From Bryobacterales bacterium (GTDB lineage Bacteria; Acidobacteriota; Terriglobia; Bryobacterales; Bryobacteraceae), in contig JADKID010000038.1 in NCBI GenBank assembly GCA_016721425.1, positions 248,001-312,000 on the forward strand: 64,000 nt of DNA, written 5' to 3'. Numbering within the stretch: position 1 is the stretch's first letter; each line of letters opens with the position of its first letter. Positions 9,979 through 18,515 of the stretch are shown here, in pieces. The translations under genes were made by a program, and so were the position numbers. The notes below the pieces were generated by a model, which had not been told where the DNA came from, did no database searches, and was given only the letters and a program-made list of their open reading frames with translations.

Positions 9979-11241
9979 ATGAACAACTTTTCTGAACTCT
10001 CCCTGTCTTCCGTGCTCAAGGACAACCTTTCCAGGCACGGCTTTGTCACCCCAACCCCCGTGCAGGCCCAGGCGATTCCGCCGGCCCTGCTAGGCCGCGA
10101 TATCGTTGCCACCGCTCAAACCGGTACCGGCAAGACGCTGGCCTTTGTATTGCCGATGCTGGAAAAGCTCTCCGCCGCGCCGCTGGCCAAGGGCGTGCAT
10201 GCCGTAGTTCTGAGCCCCACCCGGGAGCTCGCGATCCAGATCCACGAAGCGTTTATGCTTCTCGCCTCCGGCACCGGCATCCGCGCCGCTGTCGTTGTCG
10301 GCGGAATGAACGAGCAGAAGCAACTGCTCGAAATCCGCAAGGGCGCGCAGGTTCTTATCTGCACACCCGGACGCCTGTGTGATTTCCTCGAGCGCCGCCT
10401 CGTCCGCCTCACCGGCGTTTCGATGCTCGTCCTCGACGAAGCGGATCGCATGCTCGATATGGGCTTCCTGCCCGCCATCACCGAGATCCTGGAGACGATG
10501 CCGGAGTCGAAGCAGACTCACTTCTTCTCCGCCACCATCGAACAGTCGGTGGCCCATCTCGTCAACAACTACCTGACCAATCCGGTGCGCATCGCCATCG
10601 GTTCCACCACCAAGCCTGCCGAGCACGTGGACCTCCACGTTTACGAAGTGGAGCAGGATCGCAAGCTCGGCCTGCTGCGCCAAATGCTGACCGATGAGCA
10701 GGGCTCATTCCTGGTTTTCGCCCGCACCAAGCACGGCGCGGACCGCCTCTCCAAGAAGCTCTCCGCGCATGGAGTGAAGGCTACCAGCATTCACGGCGAT
10801 CGCACCCAGAGCCAGCGCAATCAGGCTCTTAAGGGCTTCCAGCAGGGTTACTACCGCGTCCTGGTCGCCACCGACGTCGCCGCCCGCGGCATCCACGTCG
10901 ATGGCATCGCGCACGTGGTCAATTTCGATCTGCCCCAGGTGCCGGAAGACTTCATCCATCGCGTAGGCCGCACCGGCCGCGCCGGCGCCCGCGGTACTGC
11001 CTCCACCTTCCATACGCGTGGCGAGCGCGGCGAGATCCGCCGCATCGAGCGCACCATCCGCATGCAGCTTGAAACCCGCCAGGTCCCGCGTGACCTGCCG
11101 CAGGAAGACAAGTCCCTGATGGCCACCACGGTCGTCGCCATGCCTGTGCCGTCATCGCGGCCCCAGGCTCAGCACCACCGCAGCCAAGGCCATCCTGCCG
11201 CCTTCACCACCCGCCGCCGCGCCATGCGCGTCGCGCGGTAA
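9979..11241 (+). CDS. DEAD-box ATP-dependent RNA helicase (RhlE-like)
   Basis: Unwinds RNA duplexes in ribosome assembly, mRNA turnover or cold adaptation. All core motifs are present in order: Q motif (GFVTPTPVQAQAIP), Walker A AQTGTGKT (about residues 46-53), PTRELA, TPGR, DEAD within LDEADRMLDMGF (about 153), SAT, ATDVAARGIHV and HRVGRTGR. Length is 420 residues; the C-terminal tail of about 60 residues is basic and histidine-rich, as in RhlE. The gene is followed by a strong intrinsic terminator, so it is probably monocistronic. The leader after 9844 is about 130 nt long and holds no gene. Confidence 0.96.
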   Translation: MNNFSELSLSSVLKDNLSRHGFVTPTPVQAQAIPPALLGRDIVATAQTGTGKTLAFVLPMLEKLSAAPLAKGVHAVVLSPTRELAIQIHEAFMLLASGTGIRAAVVVGGMNEQKQLLEIRKGAQVLICTPGRLCDFLERRLVRLTGVSMLVLDEADRMLDMGFLPAITEILETMPESKQTHFFSATIEQSVAHLVNNYLTNPVRIAIGSTTKPAEHVDLHVYEVEQDRKLGLLRQMLTDEQGSFLVFARTKHGADRLSKKLSAHGVKATSIHGDRTQSQRNQALKGFQQGYYRVLVATDVAARGIHVDGIAHVVNFDLPQVPEDFIHRVGRTGRAGARGTASTFHTRGERGEIRRIERTIRMQLETRQVPRDLPQEDKSLMATTVVAMPVPSSRPQAQHHRSQGHPAAFTTRRRAMRVAR

Positions 11242-11263
11242 CAGCACACTCTTTCTCTGTGTG

Positions 11264-11320
11264 GACCCGTTCGTTTCCTGCCGCCAACGCGGTGGGGCCC
11301 GAACGGGTCGTTTTCATTTT
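11264..11320 (+). terminator. Intrinsic terminator after the helicase gene
   Basis: A perfect 10-bp inverted repeat, GACCCGTTCG at 11264-11273 and CGAACGGGTC at 11300-11309, is followed by GTTTTCATTTT. The long loop contains a further GC-rich segment. Confidence 0.75.
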
Positions 11321-11376
11321 GGGGCAGCCCTCCAGTCCGGCGGCCCACTGTGATTTGATGGTACGCGGGTGAATCG

Positions 11377-12447
11377 ATGTCCGCCGCCGACAACCGCAAA
11401 CTCCTCCGCCTGATCCACAGCCAAGCTCCCATCCGCGTCTGCGACAACGGGGGCTGGTCCGATACCTGGTTTGCCGGCCACGGCCAGGTCTTTCACATCG
11501 CCGTCGTGCCCGGCGTGGAAGTGCAGATGAAGGTCTTTGCGCAGACGCCCGGCGAACCGCGCATCACCATCCACGCTGAAAACTACGGCGACCGCTACTC
11601 CATCGAGCCGCCCACCGGCCACTACTCCAAGCATCCCCTCATCGAGGCGGCCATGGAGTACATGGGCATCCCGCACGGCGTCGCCGTGGATGTCTCCATC
11701 CATTCGGAAGTGCCCGCCGGCTGTTCCACCGGGACCTCGGCGGCGGTCAGCACCGCGCTGATCGGCGCGCTGGATATGCTACGCGGCGGGCGCCTGGCGG
11801 CCCACGAGGTGGCTTTGGCGGCCCAGCAGATTGAGACCCGCATGCTGAACCTGCAGTGCGGCATTCAGGACCAGATCGCCTCCGCGCACGGCGGTATCAA
11901 TTTCATCGATATGTACCAGTATCCGCACGCCTCGGTCAGCCGCCTGCACGTGCCGGAGATGCTGCTGTGGGAGCTGGAGGCGCGCCTCAGCCTCGTGTTT
12001 GTCGGCCAGTCTCATAATTCGTCGGACGTGCATAAGCAGGTGATCGCCGAGCTGGAGCGCGGCGGCTCGGCGCAAGACAAGCTCGAGCCCATCCGCCGCT
12101 GCGCGCGCGAGGCCAAGGAGGCGCTCTGCGCCGGCGACCTGCCCCGCTTGGGCCGCAGCATGATCGACAACACCGCCGCGCAGGCCGCGCTCCATCCCGA
12201 ACTCGTCGGCGTGCACCACCGCGCCATCATCGAGATCGCCCGTGCCCACCACGCCATCGGCTGGAAGGTCAACGGCGCCGGCGGCGAGGGCGGATCCATC
12301 ACGCTGCTCTCCGGACCGGACTTCGCCGAGAAGCGCGCGATGATGCAGGCCATCGAGGCCAATGACCAGTACCGCGAGATCCCCATCCGGCTCAGCCCCG
12401 AGGGGCTGCGCGTTTGGGAAAGCCATTTGCCCGCGCTCGAAAAATAG
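11377..12447 (+). CDS. GHMP family sugar kinase (heptose/fucose kinase-like)
   Basis: ATP-dependent small-molecule kinase of the GHMP superfamily, 356 residues. The N-terminal APIRVCDNGGWSDTWFAG segment resembles D-glycero-D-manno-heptose 7-phosphate kinase (HddA) and fucokinase-type enzymes. The phosphate-binding loop is EVPAGCSTGTSAAVSTA (about residues 110-126). The C-terminal GHMP motif KVNGAGGEGGSITLL is also present. HddA makes activated heptose for surface glycans, but no other hdd genes lie nearby, so the exact sugar is open. It stands alone between two terminator-like hairpins. Confidence 0.82.
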   Translation: MSAADNRKLLRLIHSQAPIRVCDNGGWSDTWFAGHGQVFHIAVVPGVEVQMKVFAQTPGEPRITIHAENYGDRYSIEPPTGHYSKHPLIEAAMEYMGIPHGVAVDVSIHSEVPAGCSTGTSAAVSTALIGALDMLRGGRLAAHEVALAAQQIETRMLNLQCGIQDQIASAHGGINFIDMYQYPHASVSRLHVPEMLLWELEARLSLVFVGQSHNSSDVHKQVIAELERGGSAQDKLEPIRRCAREAKEALCAGDLPRLGRSMIDNTAAQAALHPELVGVHHRAIIEIARAHHAIGWKVNGAGGEGGSITLLSGPDFAEKRAMMQAIEANDQYREIPIRLSPEGLRVWESHLPALEK

Positions 12448-12539
12448 TTGTTCCGGTGTCGGCGAGTGCCTGTCCCAATGAGCACACAAGAGAACGGGCT
12501 CGGGGTTTCAGTCTCTGGGCCGGGGTCTTTTGCCAAGAG

Positions 12540-12590
12540 CTGGCCGGCGGTGTTGGCGGATTCCCACCGCCGGCCAGCCAGGGTTTTCCC
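12540..12590 (+). terminator. Perfect 13-bp hairpin, probable terminator after the GHMP kinase
   Basis: CTGGCCGGCGGTG at 12540-12552 pairs perfectly with CACCGCCGGCCAG at 12565-12577, with a 12-nt loop. A short T run (TTTT) follows at 12584-12587. It lies about 90 bp after the stop codon. Confidence 0.55.
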
Positions 12591-12644
12591 TTCGGGCGTT
12601 GGAAGCGAAGCCTATACTTGAACTAGCCGTCGGAGGAGATGGCT

Positions 12645-12649
12645 GGAGG
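12645..12649 (+). promoter_or_regulatory. Ribosome binding site that favours the GTG start at 12657
   Basis: GGAGG with a 7-nt spacing to GTG 12657. The alternative ATG at 12639 has its own purine run directly against the start codon, which is too close for good initiation. Confidence 0.55.
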
Positions 12650-12656
12650 CCTTTTC

Positions 12657-14267
12657 GTGTCCAAGCGCAAAAAGTGGATTATTGGACTCAGCGTTGGAAT
12701 TGGATCCACGCTGCTCGTCCTGTTTGTTCTGGGTCTCTATTTCGCAAGTCGATTTGAGCCATTTCTTCGCGAACAGACTGTCTCTTACCTACAACAGAAG
12801 TTCAACGCCGATGTCGAGCTCGCTGCTCTGAAGATACGGATGCCGCTGGGCTCACCCCTGGAAATCCTGGCCCGCAAGGGTAAGGGCGCCATGGTGCGCA
12901 TATCTGGCGAGCGCATCTCTCTCAAACTCAGGTCTCTGCCCGGCAGTCCGCCCCTTATGGCGATGCGCAAATTCTCGTTCGAAGTGGATCTGAATTCAGC
13001 ACTGGAAAAAAAGGCGCTGGTTCGCAAAGTGCGGTTGGAGGGGCTGGAGCTGAACATGCCTCCGAAGGGTGAAAAGCCTCACTCTGACAAGCCCAAGCCG
13101 GCGCAACCCTCCGCTGCTCCGCCCGTACAGGTTCACATCGAAGACATCGTCGCTGACGGCGCCCTCCTCACCATCACCCCGCGCGATCCCTCCAAGGACC
13201 CGCTCGTCTTCGAGATTCACAAGCTGCGGCTGGATGCCGCTGGTAATGGCGTGCCGATGCGCTACACCGCTGAGCTCACCAACGCCAAGCCGCCCGGCCT
13301 GGTCCACGCCACGGGCAGCTTCGGACCGTGGAACACGGCCGAGCCCTCCGAAACCCCGCTTTCCGGCGACTATGATTTTCGGAACGCAGATCTCAGTGTG
13401 TTCAAAGGCATCGCCGGCATTCTCGCCTCCAAGGGCAGCTTCCGGGGCGTTTTGAGCCGCTTTGAAGCCGATGGCGAAGCGCACGTCCCCGATTTCCGCC
13501 TGACCATCGCCGGCAATCCCGTTCCCCTGGAAACGAAGTACCACGCCGTCGTGGACGGTACTAACGGCAACACGATCCTCGATCCCGTGGAGGCCAAGCT
13601 CGGCCAGTCCCTTTTTGACGTCAAGGGCGGCGTCGTCCGGAATTCAGACGAGAAGGGTAAGACCGTCGATCTGGACGCCACCTTTCGCAAGGGCAGGCTG
13701 GACGATGTTCTTCTGCTCGCCGTGAAGGGGCCCAAGCCCATCCTCCGCGGCGGCCTCGCCCTGCGCGTCAAGATCATCGTGCCGCCCGGCAAAGGCCCCA
13801 TCGAAAACCGCCTCCGCCTGAATGGCACTTTCCGCCTCATGGACGCGCGCTTCACCAATGAGACCATTCAAAACGAGTTGGATGTCCTCAGCCGGCGCGC
13901 CCAGGGCCATCCCAAAGACACCGATGTGGAAGGGGTGCCGTGGCAGATGGACGGCGTTTTTCAGATGGGCGGCGGCCGCGTGGATTTCTCGAAGCTGAAC
14001 TTCGCACTCCCGGGTGCGAGCGCGGAGATGGCCGGTGCCTTCGTCTTCGCCGGCCAGGATCTGGATTTCCACGGCACCGCGCGAGTCCACGCTCGTGTCT
14101 CACAGATGATGATGAGCCGCTGGAAGAGCTGGCTGCTAAAGCCGGTGGACCCCTTTTTCGCCAAAGAGGGCTACGGCACAGTGGTCGACTTCAAAATCGG
14201 CGGTACCCGCGAAAAGCCTACCTTTGGCATCGATCGCGGCGCGGATCACGGCAAAGCCAAAAAGTAA
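12657..14267 (+). CDS. AsmA-like envelope protein
   Basis: Large envelope protein with one N-terminal membrane helix (WIIGLSVGIGSTLLVLFVLG) and a long periplasmic part rich in beta strands, resembling the AsmA/TamB-like family tied to outer-membrane lipid and protein homeostasis. Recognisable features include FNADVELAALKIR near the N-terminus and PVDPFFAKEGYGTVVDFKIGG near the C-terminus, a typical AsmA end. GTG at 12657 (MSKRKKW...) is preferred because GGAGG lies 7 nt upstream. ATG at 12639 is in frame but its ribosome site abuts the codon. A proline- and lysine-rich linker sits near residues 140-160. Followed by an intrinsic terminator. Confidence 0.72.
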   Translation: MSKRKKWIIGLSVGIGSTLLVLFVLGLYFASRFEPFLREQTVSYLQQKFNADVELAALKIRMPLGSPLEILARKGKGAMVRISGERISLKLRSLPGSPPLMAMRKFSFEVDLNSALEKKALVRKVRLEGLELNMPPKGEKPHSDKPKPAQPSAAPPVQVHIEDIVADGALLTITPRDPSKDPLVFEIHKLRLDAAGNGVPMRYTAELTNAKPPGLVHATGSFGPWNTAEPSETPLSGDYDFRNADLSVFKGIAGILASKGSFRGVLSRFEADGEAHVPDFRLTIAGNPVPLETKYHAVVDGTNGNTILDPVEAKLGQSLFDVKGGVVRNSDEKGKTVDLDATFRKGRLDDVLLLAVKGPKPILRGGLALRVKIIVPPGKGPIENRLRLNGTFRLMDARFTNETIQNELDVLSRRAQGHPKDTDVEGVPWQMDGVFQMGGGRVDFSKLNFALPGASAEMAGAFVFAGQDLDFHGTARVHARVSQMMMSRWKSWLLKPVDPFFAKEGYGTVVDFKIGGTREKPTFGIDRGADHGKAKK

Positions 14268-14300
14268 GAGGCCCGCCGAACCAGCGGGCCTCTATCTTCC
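14267..14300 (+). terminator. Intrinsic terminator between convergent genes
   Basis: AGAGGCCCGC at 14267-14276 pairs with GCGGGCCTCT at 14284-14293 around a 7-nt loop, followed by ATCTTCC. It sits between the convergent AsmA-like and epimerase genes and could serve both strands. Confidence 0.7.
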
Positions 14301-14315
14301 AAATTGCGGTTCTAC

Positions 14316-15365
14316 TTAGTCCAGACCGAGCACCCGCCGGTTACGCTTGGCATCCGTTGCGCCGCCCGCGAAATCGTCAAACGCCTTGGTCGGAACGTCG
14401 ATCAGCATCGATTGAATGAACGGCGCACCCTCGGCCGCGCCCTGTGCCGCGTCCTTGAAGACGCACTCCCATTCCAGCACGGCCCAGTTGCTGTAGCCCG
14501 CCGCCGTCAGCCGCGAGAACACCTGCTTGAAATCCACCTGGCCATCGCCCAGCGAGCGGAACCGGCCCGGACGCTCCGTCCAGTTTTCGTAGCCGCCATA
14601 GACGCCGGCCTTGGCCGACGGGCGGTACTCCGCGTCCTTCACGTGAAACGCCTTGATGTAGGGGCCGTAGGTGTCGATGAAGCCCACGTAGTCCATGCAC
14701 TGCAGAATGAAGTGCGACGGATCGTAGTTGATCGCCAGCCGCGGGTGATTGCCCGACGCCGCCAGCATCCGCTCAAACGTGCAGCCGTCGTGCAGATCCT
14801 CGCCGGGGTGCAGCTCAAAGGCGATGTCCACGCCGTTCTTATCGGCGTAATCGAAGATCGGCTTCCAGCGCTTCGCGAGCTCCTTGAATCCCTCTTCCAC
14901 CAGGCCCGCCGGCCGCTGCGGCCACGGATACATCATCGGCCACAGCAGCGCGCCGGTGAACGACGGCGACACCGTCAATCCCAGATTCTTCGACGCCTTG
15001 ATCACCAGCTTCATTTGCGCCGTGGCCCACTGCGCCCGCGCCTTCGGATTGCCGCGCACTTCCGGCGCCGCGAATCCGTCGAACAGCTCGTCATAGGCAG
15101 GATGCGAGGCCACCAACTGGCCCAACAGGTGCGACGCCAACTCCGTAATCACCAGGCCGTTGGTCTGGCCTTTCAGCTCGTCGCAGTAGGTCTTGGATTC
15201 CGCAGCCCGCTTGAGATCCATCAAGCGCGTATCCCACGCGGGGATCTGCACGCCCTTGTAGCCGAGCTCCTTGGCCCAGGCTGTGATATTGGGCAGCGAG
15301 TTAAACGGGGCTTCGTCGCCCATAAACTGGGCCAGGAAAATGGCCGGGCCTTTGATCTGTGACAT
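14316..15365 (-). CDS. Sugar phosphate isomerase/epimerase (xylose isomerase-like TIM barrel)
   Basis: TIM-barrel enzyme of the AP-endonuclease-2/xylose-isomerase-like superfamily, 349 residues, probably isomerising or epimerising a keto sugar with a divalent metal. Candidate metal ligands are the Glu and His in IAFELHPGE, the Asp and His in NYDPSHF, the His in IKAFHVKDAE and the Glu in AVLEWE. Unlike many relatives in this lineage it lacks a signal peptide, so it is cytoplasmic. The start MSQIKGPAIFLAQF at 15365 is chosen because AGGAG lies about 8 nt upstream. It is divergent from the SGNH hydrolase gene. Confidence 0.85.
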   Translation of the reverse strand: MSQIKGPAIFLAQFMGDEAPFNSLPNITAWAKELGYKGVQIPAWDTRLMDLKRAAESKTYCDELKGQTNGLVITELASHLLGQLVASHPAYDELFDGFAAPEVRGNPKARAQWATAQMKLVIKASKNLGLTVSPSFTGALLWPMMYPWPQRPAGLVEEGFKELAKRWKPIFDYADKNGVDIAFELHPGEDLHDGCTFERMLAASGNHPRLAINYDPSHFILQCMDYVGFIDTYGPYIKAFHVKDAEYRPSAKAGVYGGYENWTERPGRFRSLGDGQVDFKQVFSRLTAAGYSNWAVLEWECVFKDAAQGAAEGAPFIQSMLIDVPTKAFDDFAGGATDAKRNRRVLGLD

Positions 15366-15487
15366 GGTCGCCTCTCCTAAGAATGAGTCCGCAATGGGAT
15401 CCGACTCCATCATGTTATTCGATCCGCCGCCGTGTTGCAGCACAGCGGCCCATCCCCGCTTACCTGCCGCGGTGATACTGTGGCTGA

Positions 15488-16849
15488 ATGTTCTCGCGCC
15501 GTACGATCCTCATCGGGCTGATCGCTCTGGCCGCCAGCCTGGCCTTCGCCGCCGAGCCCGGCGCTGGCATCGGCCGCACGATGACGCTGCTGGAGTCCAG
15601 CACGCCTAAGCACCGCAACACCGTCCGCGTGCTCTTCTACGGGCAGTCCATCACCATGCAGGACTGGTGGAAACTGGTGGCCGCCAATCTCCGCGGCCGC
15701 TATCCCTACGCCGATCTCGTCATCGAAAATCGCGCCCTCGGCGGCTTTGCCTCCCCCATGCTGCGCCGCGCCATGGTGCACGATATCCCCCACTTCGCGC
15801 CGGACCTCATCCTCTTCCACGACTACGGCGGCGAGCCCGAATACGAGGAGATCATCCGCTGGATCCGCTCCAACACCACGTCGGAAATCCTGCTCCAGAC
15901 CGATCATGTCACCTGGCTGCCCAACCCCGCCGGAGGCGACGCAGAAAAGGATCTCAAGTCTTACAACTGGCACGAAAAGCACTGCCGCGAGTGGCTCCCC
16001 GCGCTTGCGCGGAAGTACGGCCTCGGCCTAGTGGACGTGCGCGAGCCTTGGAAAGCCCACCTCTCCGCCCGCAAGCTCCAACCTAAGGACCTGCTCCGCG
16101 ACGGGGTACATCTGAATGCAGCCGGCGACCTCCTCATGGCGGAGCTCGTCATCGGCGCCCTCCGTCCGGCGCGCCCCAGCCTGCCCGGCCCGGTGACGGA
16201 TCACAAGCCGGTATGGCAGGGTGGCCGCCTCGCTCTGGATTTCGAGGGCAATCGTGTGGACCTCATGGCCTCCCGTGGCGGCCGCCAGCCCTTCACGAGG
16301 GCAAGGGTTCTCATCGATGGCAAGCCCCCCTCGGCGTTCCCGGAGCTATACGCCATCACACGCCCGTCCGATAGCGTCGCCGTCGATTGGCCCTTCGTCA
16401 TCCGCATCGATCACACCGCGCCGCTGATCGTCGAGGATTGGTTTCTCACCGTCACCGAAACCGATGACGCCAACAGAGTGGTGCGCTTCTCCGTGCGCGG
16501 CTCTGTCACGGGCGCCGATGGCGAAGGCATCAGCACGGAGCGTTTCGTGTCGAAATCGGGTCGCGTCGTGATCGATCCTGCCGATTGGCACCTCAACCGC
16601 GCCACGGAGTACAGCAAGAAGGTCACGCCCGCCGGCTCCATTTGCCGCTGGCGCGTCGTGCCGATGTTCCACGATATCTACGAGCCGCCGGCCATCGGGG
16701 ACCGCACGAGGGACTACCCGGTGACTATCGCCGCCGGCCTGCCCAACGGCAACCACCGCCTGGAACTGATTGCCGAAACACCGCAGCCCCCGCTGCTCGA
16801 ATCCGTCCGCGTCTACCGCCCGCTGCCCCTGAGGCCACCCGAAAACTAA
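15488..16849 (+). CDS. Secreted SGNH/GDSL-type hydrolase
   Basis: 453-residue exported hydrolase with a signal peptide (ILIGLIALAASLAFAAEP). The SGNH blocks can be followed: block I as LFYGQSITM (nucleophile Ser in GQS), ENRALGGF as block II, and the catalytic Asp/His pair in RDGVHLNAAGDLL. The second half (about residues 240-450) is a beta-rich domain without a motif I recognise. Such proteins usually remove acetyl or acyl groups from polysaccharides; that role is inferred here. The 3' end overlaps the convergent gene at 16846 by 4 bp. Confidence 0.82.
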   Translation: MFSRRTILIGLIALAASLAFAAEPGAGIGRTMTLLESSTPKHRNTVRVLFYGQSITMQDWWKLVAANLRGRYPYADLVIENRALGGFASPMLRRAMVHDIPHFAPDLILFHDYGGEPEYEEIIRWIRSNTTSEILLQTDHVTWLPNPAGGDAEKDLKSYNWHEKHCREWLPALARKYGLGLVDVREPWKAHLSARKLQPKDLLRDGVHLNAAGDLLMAELVIGALRPARPSLPGPVTDHKPVWQGGRLALDFEGNRVDLMASRGGRQPFTRARVLIDGKPPSAFPELYAITRPSDSVAVDWPFVIRIDHTAPLIVEDWFLTVTETDDANRVVRFSVRGSVTGADGEGISTERFVSKSGRVVIDPADWHLNRATEYSKKVTPAGSICRWRVVPMFHDIYEPPAIGDRTRDYPVTIAAGLPNGNHRLELIAETPQPPLLESVRVYRPLPLRPPEN

Positions 16850-17577
16850 GGGAACCGAGTGTTGCCAGTCGTCCCCGTCCGCACCGGAGGCGCAATCACA
16901 CCCGGTTGCCCGGAGCGCGCCGGCGAGATCCCCGCCAGATCCTCATCGCTGAACTTCAAGCTCCGGTCCAGCACCATTTCCAGAGTCGAGCCCCGCTCGA
17001 TAATCGCATCCGGCCCCCGCGTCACCAGCACGCCTATCAGCCCCGCCGCCGCGCCCGCCGCCGCTCCGATGCCCGCGCCCATGCCGGTCCGCGAGGCCAG
17101 CCCGCCGGCCATCGTGCCCCAGCCCGCCGCCTCGCCCACTTTGCGCGCGTCGCTGCCCTTGCCGCCCTCGCCAGTCACTTTCCCCTCGGTCCGGTCCAGC
17201 GTGCCCGGATTCGAGCCGTCCATCCCGCCCAGCGAAGCGCGGAAATCGCGCGTTACGCCGTTCGGCAGCGTCAGCGAATCAAACCGCACGTACAACTCCG
17301 CCCGGCCCTTCACCTTACCCGCGCGCTTCACGAAGGTGACCGTGCCGGTGACATACGCCCCCGGCGGAATCACGATGCGCCCGTCGGCCAGAATCGGAAA
17401 ATTCGTCTGCAGATACACGCGGTCGCCCACCACGGAGGTCTTCGTGCTGATACTACTGATCAGTTGCAGCGGTACCTTCGTGCCGGAAACAACCGTGTAC
17501 GCCTTGGCGTCGGTCTCGGTCTGGGCCAGCAGCGGGCAGGCCGCGACGGCCAGTATGGTAAGGGTGGCGATCCGCAT
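16846..17577 (-). CDS. Exported protein with a glycine-zipper segment, function unknown
   Basis: About 243 residues with a Sec signal peptide (MRIATLTILAVAACPLLAQ). The next part (VPLQLISSISTKTSVVGDRVYLQ...GAYVTGTVTFVKRAGKVKG) resembles beta-rich proteins of the TrbI/VirB10-like type that control exposure of a bound group, but the match is loose. A glycine/alanine-rich hydrophobic stretch at about residues 155-185 (GMGAGIGAAAGAAAGLIG) is a glycine zipper that may insert in a membrane. The ATG at 17577 is preferred over GTG 17580 because of the AGGAGC ribosome site. Confidence 0.6.
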   Translation of the reverse strand: MRIATLTILAVAACPLLAQTETDAKAYTVVSGTKVPLQLISSISTKTSVVGDRVYLQTNFPILADGRIVIPPGAYVTGTVTFVKRAGKVKGRAELYVRFDSLTLPNGVTRDFRASLGGMDGSNPGTLDRTEGKVTGEGGKGSDARKVGEAAGWGTMAGGLASRTGMGAGIGAAAGAAAGLIGVLVTRGPDAIIERGSTLEMVLDRSLKFSDEDLAGISPARSGQPGVIAPPVRTGTTGNTRFP

Positions 17578-17609
17578 CACAAGCTCCTACTTACTAGACT
17601 ACTCCGTCA

Positions 17610-17630
17610 GAGGCGCCGTGGCGCCTCTTT
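17610..17630. terminator. Short GC hairpin between two minus-strand genes
   Basis: GAGGCGCC-GT-GGCGCCTC is a perfect 8-bp stem followed on the plus strand by TTT. The T run is on the wrong strand for the flanking genes, so this may be a 3'-end stabiliser rather than a terminator. Confidence 0.3.
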
Positions 17631-17655
17631 GCCGGGGACGCGCCGCGGCGCCTAC

Positions 17656-18510
17656 TCACTTAGTACGCGCGTTGACGCTCGCAGGTTGCGGTCCACCGTC
17701 CGCACCCGGCCATCGCACCGCCAGCCGCAGCCCCGCCTGCGACGCCGCCTCGCCCATCGCGATGCTGATCTCAGGGTCCTCCGGCGTGTCCGGCGGCAGT
17801 TTCAGCACAATTTCGTAGCACCCAGTCCGCCCCTCCGCCATGCCGGCGTCCAGGATGTAGTGCGCCTCTACGGCTTGCCCGTCCAGCATAACCCGTAACT
17901 GATCCTTGTGCAGAATCGGCAGAAACTCCCGCGGCGCCTCGCCCGCCGGCAGCGGCCTCGCCGCCTCGCCCAGCCCCGCCGCATACAGCACGATGGTCTC
18001 GCCAGGCGCCGCCGGGCGCAGCTCGCTCACCGCCTCCTGCCCCTCCGCATGCCGCGCAAAGGCCAGCTTCCGCTCGTTCTCGAAAAGCGCCGGCGCAAAC
18101 TCGTGCACCACAATCCGGATCAATGGCCCGTTGAGATTGTTGCGCACCAGCCGGATCGTGGCTGGCCCGGGATACTGATCTGCCGGAATTAGAAACACAA
18201 CCACTTCCGGCGAGACATACTCCAGCGGGGCGAACAACCCGCTGATGTTGACGTGGACTGGCGGCGAGCCCAGGAAGATGGGCAGCGTGGAACTGGCCGT
18301 AGGTCCGCTTGCCCGCGCCGTTGTACTGACAGAGAGATCCCGCCCATACAGCGCCACCAGCGTGTTCGGCGCGAACGGACCGGGCCGTCCTGTGACGAGA
18401 TTGACGAGTGAACTGGCCGCGTAGGACGGCGCCTGACGCGTCTCGATATCCTTGGCCCTGACGGCACAGGGCAGGATCGCCAGCGCCCAGAGGGCGAGGC
18501 GTAAAGTCAT
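17656..18510 (-). CDS. Exported protein with Solibacter-type C-terminal domain (TIGR03437-like)
   Basis: 284-residue exported protein (signal LALWALAILPCAVRAKD). It consists almost wholly of the beta-rich domain known from Solibacter proteins (TIGR03437): FAPNTLVALYGRDLS, VHVNISGLFAPLEYVSPEVVVFLIP, RPAAPGETIVLYAAGLGE and a final strand region ISIAMGEAASQAGLRLAV. In other proteins this domain sits at the C-terminus of a larger chain; here it is free-standing. Function is unknown, perhaps adhesion or surface display. The start at 18510 is chosen for the signal peptide. The stop of mutY lies just upstream, so the two may share a transcript. Confidence 0.75.
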   Translation of the reverse strand: MTLRLALWALAILPCAVRAKDIETRQAPSYAASSLVNLVTGRPGPFAPNTLVALYGRDLSVSTTARASGPTASSTLPIFLGSPPVHVNISGLFAPLEYVSPEVVVFLIPADQYPGPATIRLVRNNLNGPLIRIVVHEFAPALFENERKLAFARHAEGQEAVSELRPAAPGETIVLYAAGLGEAARPLPAGEAPREFLPILHKDQLRVMLDGQAVEAHYILDAGMAEGRTGCYEIVLKLPPDTPEDPEISIAMGEAASQAGLRLAVRWPGADGGPQPASVNARTK

Positions 18511-18515
18511 GGACG